DNA of 64,000 bases from Apricaphanius iberus (Eukaryota > Chordata > Actinopteri > Cyprinodontiformes > Aphaniidae): positions 402,970-466,969 of the forward strand of contig JAPXFQ010000824.1 of assembly GCA_028564705.1 (NCBI GenBank). Direction: 5' to 3'. The position numbers were made by a program, and so were the translations under genes. Within the stretch, counting starts at the first letter, position 1. Each line of letters opens with the position of its first letter. The notes under the pieces were generated by a model, which was not told where the DNA came from, made no database searches, and saw nothing but the letters and a program-made list of their open reading frames with translations. Of the stretch, positions 1-11,307 are shown piece after piece.

Positions 1-94
1 TAACATTTTTCGATATTAAACTAAAATATTCTCGGATTTTTAGCTGTTAGTTCAGAGGAACAAAAGTTGACCAGAACCTGCTCTGGTTCTGCAG

Positions 95-172
95 GACGTC
101 TCCCACAAGTTCATCATCGCCGTGGTGATGGAGTACATCCGCTCCCTGAACCAGAACCAGATCACGGTCCAG
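95..172 (+). CDS. rmc1: rmc1 exon (penultimate-5), phase 0 to 0
   Basis: Preceded by ttctgcag and followed by gtaagaac. It encodes 26 residues starting DVSHKFIIAVVMEYIRS, alpha-helical in character. It is the first exon visible, so upstream exons must lie outside the window. Confidence 0.9.
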
Positions 173-2837
173 GTAAGAACCCGGCGGGCAGAGTGGCGCC
201 CGGCGCAGACCCGTCTCTGAGCTCTGATTGGTCGTTTCCAGCATTACCTGTACGAGTTGGTCATCAAGACGCTGGTCCAGAACAACCGCTTCTACATGCT
301 GCACCAGTTCCTCCAGTACCACGTCCTCAGTGACTCCAAACCGCTGGTGAGTCCGTCTGGGACCGGAACGGTCATGGGTTCTGGTGGGTCCGGTTCTGTT
401 CAACCCATGTTCTGTGTGTTCCAGGCCTGCCTGCTGCTGTCTCTGGAGAGTACCTACCCTCCGGCCCACCAGCTGTCCCTGGACATGCTCAAAGTAAGGC
501 GCCGGCCAGAACCGCGACCAGAACCTGGCCCGTCTCCGTCCTGACCCATCTCCGTCTTTTTTCTAGCGCCTGTCGACGGCCAACGACGAGATCGTGGAGG
601 TTCTGCTGTCCAAGCAGCAGGTTCTGGGCGCGCTCAGATTCATCCGCAGCGTCGGTACGACCGCTGTCCTCCGGCTCCAGAACTTTCTGGTCCCCGTTTA
701 GCCGTCACCTGACCCGGTTCTGTTCTAAACCCAGGCGGCCACGACAACGTGTCGGCCAGGAAGTTTCTGGACGCGGCCCGGCAGACCGGAGACCAGATGC
801 TGTTCTACACGGTGTTCCGGTCGTTCCAGCAGCGGAACCAGCGCCTCAGAGGAAACCCGTCCTTCAACCCAGGTCAGAACCAGCAGTCGGTCCAGTTCCA
901 CTGTGGGTTCAGCAGGAACCGAGTCCAAACCCTGAAATCGGATCGGTTCTGGTTTAAAACCGGGGCCCAGAACAGATCTAGCAGGAGATAGATGGTAGGT
1001 TCTGTAGAACCGGGCTAGAATCTCCCCAAACATCGTCAGTCCAGACCCAGCAGCAGCATCAGTTGGTTCTGATAGTTAAGGTCGGGGTCCGATTTTCTCA
1101 TCCGCTAGTTTTCAATCTTCACTAAATCTGCTGCGTTCTCCAGTACGAACAAATCATTAATCGGTTCTGGTTGAGTTCTTGATCCAGTGAAGGTCCAAAT
1201 TCTGGTAACATTTTCCTCAGAGTGGGACAGAAAGAGAAGAGTGTGTGTGACCTTTGAACTTGGAGCAGCTCACTCCAGTGGACATGACTCGCGCTAAAAC
1301 ATCTAGTAGACGCTACGATTTTGTAGCTAGCATGCCAATGCTAAGGCTAGGGAGTAGACATGCTACATCTAGCATACCAATGTTACACCTAGCATACAAC
1401 GTTACGGCCAGCGTGTGGATGCTACAGCTAGCATACCAATGTTACGCCTAGCATACAATGTTACGGCTAGCGTGTGGATGCTACAGCTAGCATATCTATT
1501 AGGGCTGTTTTCACAAAAATCGATTCATAAAGAAATTCTAAGGGTTGAATTAAACACAGATGGGTTAATTGTTTAACTCGGATTGCTCAGTTTTTTTACC
1601 TAAAATATGAATAAAAAATCCAGACAGCCGTTTTAAAGCTCAGTGAAAGTGTGTTTTTTCCTGGTAAACTGCTACCCATCTAGTGCTCAGCCATATAATT
1701 AAGATAAATGCTCAAAAAAAGTTTTTAATACCACTGAACCATATCTATATCGATCTGGATCAGATTAAATCAGATCGTGATAATTTATTTTAACGTGAGA
1801 TTTGGAATGAAATCAATTTAAATTTGAATCGATACCCCTAATATGGCTAGCGTGATGATGCTTCATCGACGTTACAGCTAATATTTCAATGCTACAGCTA
1901 GCATGTCGATGCTAGTGTGTCAATTTTACGCTGGCGTTTTGATGCTACAGCTAACATATCGATGTTATGCTAGCGTTCGATGCTACAGGTACCATATCTG
2001 TAATGCTAGTGAGTCAAAAGCCAAAGCTCGCATATCGATGTTACGCTAGTGTGTCGATGTTACAGCTAGCATATCAATGTTATGCTAGCGTGTCAATACT
2101 ACATCTAGCATATCGATGTTACGCTAGCCTTTCGATGCTACAGCTAGCATATCAATGTTATGCTAGCGTGTCAATGCTACATCTAGCATATCGATGTTAC
2201 GCTAGCCTTTCGATGCTACAATTAGCATATCGATGTTACGCTAGTGTGTCAATGTTACGCTGGCATGTCGATGCTACAGCTACCATATCTATGTTATGCT
2301 AGTGTGTCGATGCTACAGCTACCATATCTATGTTATGCTAGCGTGTTGATGCTACAGCTAACACGTCAATGTTATGCTAGCGTGTCGATGCTACAGCTAC
2401 CATATCTGTTATGCTAGTGAGTCAAAAGCCAAAGCTCGCATATGGATGTTACGCTAGTGTGTCGATGTTACAGCTAGCATATCGATGTTACGCTAGTGTG
2501 TCGATGTTACAGCTAGCATATCGACGTTATGCTAGTGTGTCAAAGCCAAAACTAGCATATCGAGGGTACTCTAACTTGTCGATGCTGCAACTAGCATATC
2601 AATGTCATTGCTAGCTAGTTGATGCTAATGCTGGATTATTGATTTTACACCTAGCTTGATGCTACAGCTAGCATCTCTCTGTGATCACGTTATGACCAAG
2701 GTCACCCCGAGAGCTCTGGCATGTTGTGACAACTGCAGTCGATGTGTTGCTTTCCAGGGGAGCACTGTGAGGAGCACGTGGCTCACTTCAAGCAGCTTTT
2801 TGGGGAACAGGCGCTGTTGAAGCCGTCCACGGTCTGA
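95..2837 (+). CDS. rmc1: RMC1 (C18orf8/Mic1), C-terminal six exons, 5' partial
   Basis: Joined exons 95-172, 242-346, 425-493, 567-654, 735-872 and 2758-2837 give 185 residues and a TGA stop at 2835-2837; all borders are AG/GT and all phases agree. The peptide contains MEYIRSLNQNQITVQ, LYELVIKTLVQNNRFYMLHQ, VSARKFLDAARQTGDQMLFY and the tail EHCEEHVAHFKQLFG. I recognise this as the C-terminal Mic1 domain of RMC1, about the last 28% of a protein near 650 residues in vertebrates. Family knowledge: RMC1 is the accessory subunit of the MON1-CCZ1 complex, the exchange factor that activates Rab7 on late endosomes, lysosomes and autophagosomes. The N-terminal beta-propeller region lies left of the window. 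The gene converges on rreb1. Identity is from memory of the family, not from a search; no frame damage is seen. Confidence 0.93.
242..346 (+). CDS. rmc1: rmc1 exon, phase 0 to 0
   Basis: Preceded by gtttccag and followed by gtgagtcc; 35 codons beginning HYLYELVIKTLVQNN. The intron before it is only 69 bp, typical of compact fish introns. Confidence 0.92.
425..493 (+). CDS. rmc1: rmc1 exon, phase 0 to 0
   Basis: Preceded by gttccag and followed by gtaaggcg; 23 codons, ACLLLSLESTYPPAHQL and onward. Confidence 0.9.
567..654 (+). CDS. rmc1: rmc1 exon, phase 0 to 1
   Basis: Preceded by tttctag and followed by gtacgacc; encodes RLSTANDEIVEVLLSKQQVL and onward. It ends after the first base of a glycine codon that the next exon completes (SVG|GHDN). 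Confidence 0.9.
735..872 (+). CDS. rmc1: rmc1 exon, phase 1 to 1
   Basis: Preceded by acccag and followed by gtcagaac; encodes GHDNVSARKFLDAARQTGDQ through NQRLRGNPSFNPG. The final glycine codon is split with the last exon. Confidence 0.93.
1290..2670. repeat. 39-bp minisatellite in the last rmc1 intron
   Basis: Degenerate tandem copies of a unit made of two similar halves, e.g. CAGCTAGCATATCGATGTTA followed by CGCTAGTGTGTCGATGTTA. Clean copies near 2471 and 2510 are exactly 39 bp apart. GCTAGC and ATCGAT palindromes recur throughout. The array is split into 1290-1496 and about 1845-2670 by a MITE. Small open frames across it are artefacts. Confidence 0.9.
1497..1845. mobile_element. Non-autonomous DNA transposon (MITE) inserted in the minisatellite
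   Basis: A non-repetitive block interrupts the 39-bp array. It begins TATTAGGGCTG and ends ATACCCCTAATA, giving short imperfect terminal inverted repeats. A related copy in the opposite orientation lies at about 16,890-17,260; both share the segment around catataattaagataaatgctc. No coding capacity. hAT-like affiliation is inferred from the style of the ends only. Confidence 0.55.
2758..2837 (+). CDS. rmc1: rmc1 terminal coding exon with stop
   Basis: Preceded by gctttccag. It completes the split glycine codon, encodes EHCEEHVAHFKQLFGEQALL and KPSTV, and ends in TGA at 2835-2837. The 1,885-bp intron before it is far longer than the others because it carries a minisatellite and a MITE. Confidence 0.93.
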
Positions 2838-3145
2838 AGCTCCAGGAGGACAACATCAGGAAGGTCCAACCAAAACCAGAAAGGTCCGACCGCTCAGCTT
2901 CCTCAAAGTCTAAATCTCTCTCTGGTAGAATCCAGGACATTTTTCATCTTATAAATGTTACTTTATTTCATGTACTTATTCATCAGGTCGTTTTTTTGTC
3001 ATTTAAAACAAGTTGATTATAAATCCATTAAACTGGAGCTGAATTATTTGTGATGCAGACTAAAATGTCACTTTATTGTTTAAAGATGGCAACTTTCAGA
3101 TCAGAGAAGTATTTATATTCATGTAACTTTGACCTCATGTCTGTA

Positions 3146-3151
3146 AATAAA
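3146..3151 (+). terminator. Candidate rmc1 polyadenylation signal
   Basis: AATAAA about 310 bp after the rmc1 stop, in an A-rich context. It is the first canonical hexamer I see downstream, so it is the likely end of the mRNA. No transcript evidence is available. Confidence 0.5.
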
Positions 3152-4480
3152 AAAACACTGGAGATCAGAAATTAGGTCACCTGTTGTGGGCGGAGCAAGG
3201 GGCTTGCATAACCATGATGTAACTAATGTAATCCATATGTAAAATAAATGATTTTAATAAATCTGGATTCACAGACTGAATGTGTTATTGTATCAGGATG
3301 CTGAATAAATGGCCTCATCAGTTTTACTCTGTTAACCTGAAGACTCAGGTCAATAGTTAGAGCAAACACCTGGTGGATCTGCTGACATCTTGCCACCAGG
3401 GGGCGACATTTCTCACAGTTTGGAGCTGAATTTTCTGGATCTAAAATGAACTCTGCTTTTCCTGCCCAGTTTTTCATAACATTTGAGCTTTTCCACATTT
3501 TTCAGGTCATTCATTCAGTGTTTTCCTGTGGATTGTAGGTGATAGACTAAATGTTGGCTACAATAATAATTCATACTCCTTGAAGAGCTCAACACGAAAT
3601 GGTTCAGAAGTAAAGAAGGAAAATCATTGTGAAACATGCACAGGTCAACAACAGGAACACCTTTAGGTTTAGGTTTGCAACGTTAAGAAAATATACATAG
3701 AAAAAATATCCATTGCTGCATAACTGTCCTGATATTGTTCCGTTTTATTAAGATCCCAAATAGCTACTTTCATAACTGTTTATTCTTCCTGCCGTCTTTG
3801 CTTTATCAAATATACATAATTCAACACTGGGCAAGAAAGCAGACAAACTGATAATTACTGGTGTTGGATACAAGAGAAGCCAAAAAGACATTATGCGGTT
3901 TTGTTTTTTTCTCAATAAATGGTGGAAAGTCAACCTTTCATTCACTGCGGTGTAAAGGTTCATTCTGGCTATTAATAAAAAGTTTTAAAACAAGCTACAA
4001 CAGCTTGAACTTTCTTCATATTACATGAAAAACATCTGATGAACACTTAAAAAAAGAGATGCTACGTTAGCCTTGTGCTGAGTTAGCACGTTAGCTTCAG
4101 CAGAAACGCGGATAAGTTACCGTTTAGGAGATAGCTGTCGCTAAAACATTAACAGCTTCTCTAATAAAAAAATATCACAGCAGAAGATTAAAATGACCTG
4201 CATCGACTTTAATTAGAGATGAAAATAAACGTACAGGAATTTCAATCCCGCTGGTTTAATCTCCAACAACTCCTGGGGTCTCATTTTTAAAGGAAAAAAA
4301 AACGGTCTGAAACTACGCAAGTGACTTTCTACGGCAAGTTTACGATACAAAAAAAAAAAACGTGGGGAAAAATGTTTGTAACTTAAAGCTCACTTAGGTT
4401 CTTGCTTACGCACTTTTCGGATACGGAAGACACGCGCAGAAGAAGAGATACCAAAATACCAAAACGAGTCAGAATACGAC
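3152..4480. other. AT-rich intergenic DNA, no gene seen
   Basis: Short open frames here (60-90 codons) have no recognisable domain, splice signals or composition typical of coding DNA. Contains A/T runs and a few gttagc-type motifs common in this genome. Confidence 0.6.
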
Positions 4481-4484
4481 GGAG

Positions 4485-4825
4485 AATTACGGTCATTGTA
4501 AACTAAAGAGAAATAAATTTCCGTCCCATAAAACGAAATAATTAAAATGCATACTTTTTCGACATCTACAATAACATATTTCTAACATTGTAAAGTAAGA
4601 AAATTGTAAAAAACAAAACCATAGAAATTTCTTCTTTTTTGCACATTTTCTATTTTTCTTCATGGGAGAATTACGCTTTTTATCCTAGAAAATATCTGAA
4701 ATCGAGCTAAAAAATTCTGCCTTTTAACTTTTTTTTTCGGGAAAATATGTGACTTTATTCTGAGACTTTTTGTTGGAAATTTACACCAAAATATTTTTCT
4801 TTTGTACAATGGAGAACTAGGGCCG
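4485..4825. mobile_element. Diverged MITE related to the one at 43.2-43.7 kb
   Basis: The left end attacggtcattgtaa and the right end caatggagaactagggccgt resemble the ends of the 43.2-43.7 kb element (attaggcccattgtaa / ttacaatggccctaat). The internal segment with ttttctttttcttcatgggagaattacg also matches that copy (ctctacatgagagaattacg). Non-coding. Confidence 0.45.
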
Positions 4826-6640
4826 TTAACAATTCTGTGAAAATTATCAGAAAAAAGTTTGAATTATGAGGTTAAAGTTTGAATTCCTGAAAAAAAATAA
4901 AAGTTCCGATACAAAAAGAATTTAAAAAATTGAGAAATTCTTAAAAATATAAATTGTTATTTCGGTTTCTCTCATCCTCTTCCGTAGTTTCTCATGTTTA
5001 GAGGAGCAAAAACAGGTTACTTAAATGAACAGCTTTAGAAAAGCTTAAAACAGACAGAAAATAAAAACTGTTTCAAAGTTGGACTTGTTGCTCTTGGACA
5101 TCATTTGCTCTGTGCTCTAATATAAATTACTTCCTGTTCTGGAGAACTATTACCGTGAAAACCTGAAATAATTATGTGGCAAAGACCATGTTAAAAAAAC
5201 AGCATTTTGTACGTTTAACTAATTTTCAAGTTGCAAATTCATTACCGTAATGCGTAATTTTAAGGTTTCAACCATTGCATCATAAATATTTAAGCTATCT
5301 CAGAAAACATGTATATGCATTTGTTTTAAACTATAACTTTTAACAGAATATGATGACCTATAATGGTTTCCTACTTCATATAAAGAAAATGAATCAGCCC
5401 TTTTCAAATAAAATTATTTTTACCCATCATGCACCATGAAGACAAGACAAAAGATGGCTACGAGGTAAGGTTGTTAGGCATTAGTTGACGTTGCTAATTG
5501 ATACATTTACCTTTTTCATCGGCCTACTTCCACAGCATAGGTGATCATTACCGTAATGTGTATTATTTCATGTTCTTAAAAGGTAATTAAACTGATAGTT
5601 TACTGCAAAGAATGTATTTAGGGAGCTAAAACATGTTGGTGAAAATTTTTGGATGAGTCATCCTAGCATCCCGCCATTTTAAGCTAGCTTAGTGAAATAT
5701 TCAGTACCGTAATGCAGAGCTTTCATTACCATGTAATATGCGGGCCTGTTGCAGTATTGAAACATATTACAGTTTGATTTATAATAGTTTAGAGTACACA
5801 CAAGCTTTACTGAAAAATATCTATTAGACAATAACTGTCAATAAAACCCACATTCTAAAGAATGAACAGCAACAACAAACTATGATATGAAATATATATT
5901 TATTGGCTTGTTAATCGATTGGAGTTTTGGAGTAGATTGCATTTTATTATGTAGTTAAATAGTGTATTTATAAAACATTGTTATTCATTACAGTTATGCT
6001 TTTTTCATTACCACAATGTACAGTTTTTGATTATTTATTGAACCTACATATATTAATTACTGCTAATTTCTGATCTTTGCCACATACTGTTAAAATCCCA
6101 ATGAAGATTAATGTAAAAAAAACTGTTTCCATGTTACAATGATTAAATAATTGTCATTACTCTTGATCACAATAAAGACCTTGCTGTTAATAAAAGGTGG
6201 GGGAAAAAAGTTATTTAATTTTTTTATAATTGCAAATTCTGGTAATGAATTTATTTCCTCAAAATGTCTGTAAATACCTAAAAATATGGGTTATAATTTC
6301 AAATTCAGTAGTGAAACGAGAGCCTATTTTATTAAAAAGGGGAGGAAAAATAGTGTATTCTTTAATTTTGCTGAGTTGTACCATGTTCACTAGTGCCGTT
6401 AATATCGTAACAGAGGTTCAGGAGGTATGGTCCACATCTTCACGCCGTCTAGATGATTCTGGGAAAGCATCTTTGAAAAAAAAAAAAAAAAAAAGAGGTC
6501 ACCGGCAAACATTTTGAGGCTAAAACGTGTTTTTTCCCCCCCACCAACACCTCTACATTGGACCGGACTTTTAATGCCTGGACTGGATGGTGAAAGAAGA
6601 CAGAAGTACGACCCGCGTTGATTCACACAACTTTCCTTTA
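4826..6640. other. AT-rich intergenic DNA with a dispersed CATTACCGTAATG-like motif
   Basis: No gene is supported. The near-palindrome ATTACCGTAAT occurs around 5243 and 5545, with variants near 5151, 5704, 5726, 5989 and 6007. An 18-bp A run lies at about 6476-6493. Confidence 0.5.
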
Positions 6641-6647
6641 GATAATC

Positions 6648-6653
6648 TTTATT
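6648..6653 (-). terminator. Candidate distal polyadenylation signal for rreb1
   Basis: TTTATT on the plus strand reads AATAAA on the minus strand, 4.2 kb past the rreb1 stop. A long 3' UTR would be in keeping with this gene in vertebrates, but the choice between this and the proximal site is open. Confidence 0.25.
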
Positions 6654-8480
6654 GCTTTTTCTTACCGAGTTGAATACAGAGGAGGTTTACATCTCTAGAC
6701 TCTGTGAAACACTGTCATGTTTTCTAACAGCAGGGGACAGAAAAGATCCAGACGGCTGGGTTTTAATGCTCGTGACTGAGGTCCAGTACATAGAAGAGAA
6801 AAAAAAAATCTTTAAATAAAACAGAAAAAGGCTTCAGATCAGACGTCTGAGTTTGCAGACCAAAAAAAAAAGAATTATAATCGAACCACATTTTCTGTCG
6901 GCTAACGACGAGTTCACAGTCAAGTGCTAAATGTAGTGATTGAAAGATCTGAATTATGATGTCTTTTAAAAATAAAAGAAAAAAAAGAACCAAGTAATGT
7001 GGAAAAGCTGCGACTCAGGAGGAAAAACAAGAATTTTAAATCATGGATTGGTGAAAGACCCTGAGAGCGAGATTATATAGATTCTGATATTCTTATATAT
7101 GTGTGTAGCACAAGAAGTGACGGAGAAGAGAAAAATTATTCATAATGAACAAATTAATTAACATGCAAAAACAAAAAAGCTAACCTAAAACTCACCCTTT
7201 ATTCAATCACAATAGATTTTCACAGTTTTATATGCATTTATGTCAGAAGAAAACTAAAAATCAACAGACCCAGACAGACCGCTCTCGACTCACGCACAGG
7301 AAAAAAATCTACATAAAGCTTTTGGATTCAGAACGTTTCTTATTGCTAGTCCGAGTCTCGCGTGGGCCTGCAGTGCCCTTGAGCAAGCCGGTCGGGTCCA
7401 CAACTACAAAAAAAAAAACCCACCAGATCCTCAACATTTCTGCAGCATAAATGTGACATTTTAATACATGGCTTCTTCTCAAGTCATTGCAGACGATTAA
7501 CTCACACACAGAAACACACGCCTGGGCTCCAAATAAATACAATATAAACAGTCCATGTGCATTCGAATGGAAGTCCAGTATTCATATGGCCGCACACGCA
7601 GACGGGACAGACGTCCACACAAGAGAGACGGAAACCAGCGAATCAAGGGACAAAGGGAGGCTTCCTTCACAGACCTCTGCTGGACAGTTCGTCATGTTAA
7701 GGACATGTTAGCCTGTTAGCATCATCAGTCAAAGTACATTTATGTTTAAACATCTACATCAGAATACTTTTATAATATTTACAATTATTAAAATAAATCG
7801 TTTTTTCTTTTTTTTTAAAGCTACATTAGCCTCACTTCACTGGTTAAATTTGAAATCAGGCTTGTAAAAATGTGTCCCAAATTTTTTACTTTTGGTCAGA
7901 ATCTGGCTATAATTTTTGTATTTTTTCTCGCCACTGGTAAATTAAAATAATATAATGGTTATTATCTGGTAAAAAAAATTAAAGTTCTGACAAATTCTGA
8001 GTGCTTAACATCAGTGAACTGGAGTTAGCCTGTTGGCCATGTAGCATATCCACTTTAAGAATAAATCAAAACACTTAATATATCTCGGCAAAAAATATAC
8101 TTGGAAGGTAAATCAATAGTAATAATAAATATATATGACAGAATTTCCTCCCTAAATCAGGTTTATTGCTTTTGGAACAGCTATGAATGCTAAGCTAGCA
8201 CACATTGACCAGCGTTGCAGCTAGCTTGATTTGGGTTTTAGCAAATTAGCTTTAAATTGTGTTAATCTGTGATAATTGGGAAAATAAAGGCAAATTTGAC
8301 AGATTAATGAGAAACTTTTTTATGTAAAGCTGAATCAGGAAACTGAACCGCAGGCATTAGCCAATAAAAGGTTATTTTATCCTTTAACACGGCTAGCATC
8401 AACAAAGTTACTAAATCTGAAAATAGTCATTTCCCTCAGAGTTTAATCATCAATGAGGGACGGAAAACCAAATTTAAAAA

Positions 8481-8580
8481 CAAAATCACGTCTGTTAGCT
8501 TGTTAGCCATGTAGCATCGTGACTTTAAAACAAAATCACGTCTGTTAGCTTGTTAGCCATGTAGCATCGTGACTTTAAAA
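8481..8580. repeat. Perfect 50-bp tandem duplication
   Basis: Positions 8481-8530 and 8531-8580 are identical base for base, each beginning caaaatcacgtctgttagct. A diverged relative with ttagcctgttggccatgtag is near 8028. Confidence 0.95.
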
Positions 8581-10335
8581 TCCATCAAAGAAAACCGCGT
8601 TTTAATCTTACCTTCTCTACACCTATAAACTGTTTTATTGTGTTAAACTGATCAAAGATCAAACTGAAATAATTTAATATAGTTTTTATTTGCCTTTTTG
8701 AACAATAGCATAAAAAAGTTAGCAACATTATTAGGTTAAAAAAAAAAAAGCTTTTAGCAACTAGCTCACTTTGCTAGCAAGCTGTAAAAAAATTATTCAC
8801 ATAGAAAATTACAACTAAACAGCTTTTTTATCCTTCCAATATCTGGTTAATACATGATTGAAGTTGTTTTTAAGTTATATTTTATCCAGTTTTCTGTGGC
8901 AGAAGCTGCTAAAGAGCCCGACCCTTCCTCTCTTGACCGTGGTTAGTAGTACGAACAGAAGAGGTGGTAGTAGTAGGTTTGGGAAAAGGTTAGTGCCAGT
9001 TCAGGGCAGTGATGAGCCAATCGGAGCGGTTCTGGTTCTTTAATAAAGTCTTGATTTGATTCTAGCGAACCCGCTAAACGACCGACCAACACTGCCTTAC
9101 AGTTCCATTATAAGCCACTGAGGTTTGCTTTGCTTATGAGGTCGTCTAATATTAAAAAAAGAAACATAATTTACAAGAAGCAACGTTTTCTACGCACAAG
9201 CAAGAAAAGAGGACGACGGCCGGGCTAGCCGTCCGAACTGGTTCTCTCTTTTAAAGATCCGTCCAAGGTTGGTGCTGGTGAACGTTTAGCCCTTTAATAA
9301 CGTGCAGTAGGTTCCGGACGCTAAATGGTGTCCATACCAACTTGTTTTATTCTCTTTTTTTATTCATTCATCGCGCCGTCTGTCTCTTCCACTGTCACCT
9401 ATCTTCTTCTGGAAACCATTTTGTTTCAGAAAACTAAGAATGATTGTCTCTAATGCTCAGCCGACGACCTGGAGCTTTGGGGTCGAGTTCAGCCGTCAAG
9501 TTCGGACGTTTCCAAAAGAAGATCGGTGTTGAGACAAGATCGGAGCAATAAGGAGATGAAGAAGTAACCTGGACCAAGAGCAGAGCGCTTCCAGGATGAC
9601 TAGTCAGACTGATATAATACTGTATGGGGGGGTAAATGCAGGGTTATGGTTTAGAGCAGAGGGCTGCTGGTTAGATTGTCTGGTCAGGAGATGCTACACC
9701 TCCCTGGTGGTGTCCAGTCTCTCTAAAACCTCATCTCCGTCGGCCGTTTCTAAGCTGCCTTCGTCCGAGCCAATCCGCGAACACCCTGGCTACGCTGCTA
9801 CGTGCGTTAGCGCCCGTTAGCTCCGGTTAGGCCCACGGTGTAAACCCGCGGCGGCCCGGTTTAACCGAGCACCCCGCGGAGGAAGACGTTGGATTATTTT
9901 TATTTATTTTTTAGGGCTGCATCCAGAACTGCTTTAACAGCTTCAGTAAAGAAAAAGAGAAAAAGTTGAGGTAAACTGAACCTGGAACAGGTGTTAGTGC
10001 CGCTACGCGCCGTTAGCATGCCCTGGGAGTAACTCTACAGACGGACACTAGGGGGCGACAGGTGAGAGAGAGGCCAGAGACACGCTCGCATTCACACTCA
10101 AAAACAACAAAAATTTGTTCAGTTAAAAAAAAAAAAAAAAAAGTTCGCAAAACACGAAGCCCCTCCCCCCAACAAACGCACCTAAATATGATCGCAAACA
10201 TGCAGGAAAGAGGCGGGAATCCGATCCGAATCTCGGCACAGACATGGAATCGACTGAGAATCATGATGGTGAGAAAGAAACGGTGGTTTCTACGGGATCA
10301 ATAGTGTGAAAAGTTTAGGAAAAAATAACAATTAC

Positions 10336-10372
10336 ACCCCCCCCCCCCCACCACCACCACCACCACCACCAA
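10336..10372. repeat. Poly-C run followed by (CCA)n microsatellite
   Basis: A run of about 14 C is followed by eight or so CCA/CAC triplets, downstream of rreb1 and so in its likely 3' UTR (TGG repeats on the transcribed strand). Confidence 0.85.
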
Positions 10373-10587
10373 CGAAGAGGTGCGACTCGGATCAGTTCCT
10401 GAAGGTTTTCCATCAGCCGGCGGCCAAACGGTTTTCCAGTTACAAGCTTTCCTCAGTCCCGCGTTGAGACGACATTTTTCTTTCTTATTCGTCTCTAAAT
10501 ATCAAACATTAACGTCCAAACGGGAGCTGGAACCACGAAAAAGTCCGGTCCGGTTCTGTCCGTCTCCTACGTTGATCGTCGATTCTC

Positions 10588-10611
10588 AAAAAAAAAAAAA
10601 AAAAAAAAAAA
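10588..10611. repeat. A-homopolymer of about 22-24 bases
   Basis: An uninterrupted A run (T on the rreb1 strand), 240 bp past the rreb1 stop codon. Shorter runs of 17-18 lie at 10,125-10,142 and 6476-6493. Confidence 0.85.
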
Positions 10612-10643
10612 TCTAAAACAATAAATCGTAATCATTTCATCTT

Positions 10644-10649
10644 TTTATT
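10644..10649 (-). terminator. Candidate proximal polyadenylation signal for rreb1
   Basis: TTTATT on plus, AATAAA on minus, about 200 bp past the stop codon at 10,850. First canonical hexamer downstream of the coding region. Confidence 0.4.
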
Positions 10650-10849
10650 GCTGGAATATAGATTCCCCTCACAAAAATAATCTTAAAAAGCTATAAAAGT
10701 TCGGATCGATCCTCCAGGATATCGCAGATAAAGATATAGCAACAAAACATGTTTAGAAGTCGGACTAGTAGTAAGGCACTTCAAGGAAACGAGCTGGTTT
10801 TCATGGGTCGTATGGCACTGTGGTGACGGAGGCGGTGGGGAGCTTCCCT

Positions 10850-11307
10850 TCAGTCTACACCCACCATCGGGGGCTCTCCGTTGGGGAGGATGCGCTCCAG
10901 ACCGGGCTTGTTGTGGATCTCCAGCAGCCCTTGGATGAAGCCATCTGTAGCGGAGGTGGCGCCCCCTGGCGGACAGCCGGAGGGATCTTTGGCGCCGTCT
11001 GGCGTAGCAGACTCTGTGCCGGCGGCCGTTTTCGAATCAGGATCCTCCTCCTCCTCGCCCTCCTGTTCTTCCGGCGCCGCTCCAGACTCCTCCCTCTGAC
11101 CTTCGACCTCCTCCTCCAGCTCCTTGGCCTCGCTCTCGTTCTCCGAGGGCGGGCAGGTGGAGGTCGGGGTGGGGGCGCAGGAGTCCCCGTCCTCGCTGGC
11201 GTCGCCGTCGGCTCCGCGGGGCCTCAGGTGGATCCTCTGGTGGCGCACCAGGCTGTGCTTCAGGGTGAAGGTCCTCTCGCAGGTCTGACACTTGTACGGT
11301 CTCTCCC
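10850..11307 (-). CDS. rreb1: rreb1 terminal coding exon 17, zinc finger 16 and C-terminus
   Basis: 458 nt; acceptor gccccccag; stop TGA at 10,852-10,850. [20 protein letters not shown] with VRHQRIH is the last finger; an acidic tail follows ([20 protein letters not shown]) and then [20 protein letters not shown] and GEPPMVGVD at the end. The last block reads as a structured, probably conserved C-terminal motif. Confidence 0.94.

Larger units (their letters stand above)
6654..10640. other. Intergenic or long 3' UTR of rreb1, no coding exon
   Basis: Lies between the two converging genes. Contains many A/T homopolymers, a perfect 50-bp duplication at 8481-8580, and a C-run plus CCA microsatellite at about 10,336-10,372. 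Open frames here are short and unrecognised. Some of it may be transcribed as rreb1 3' UTR; the sequence alone does not settle this. Confidence 0.45.
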
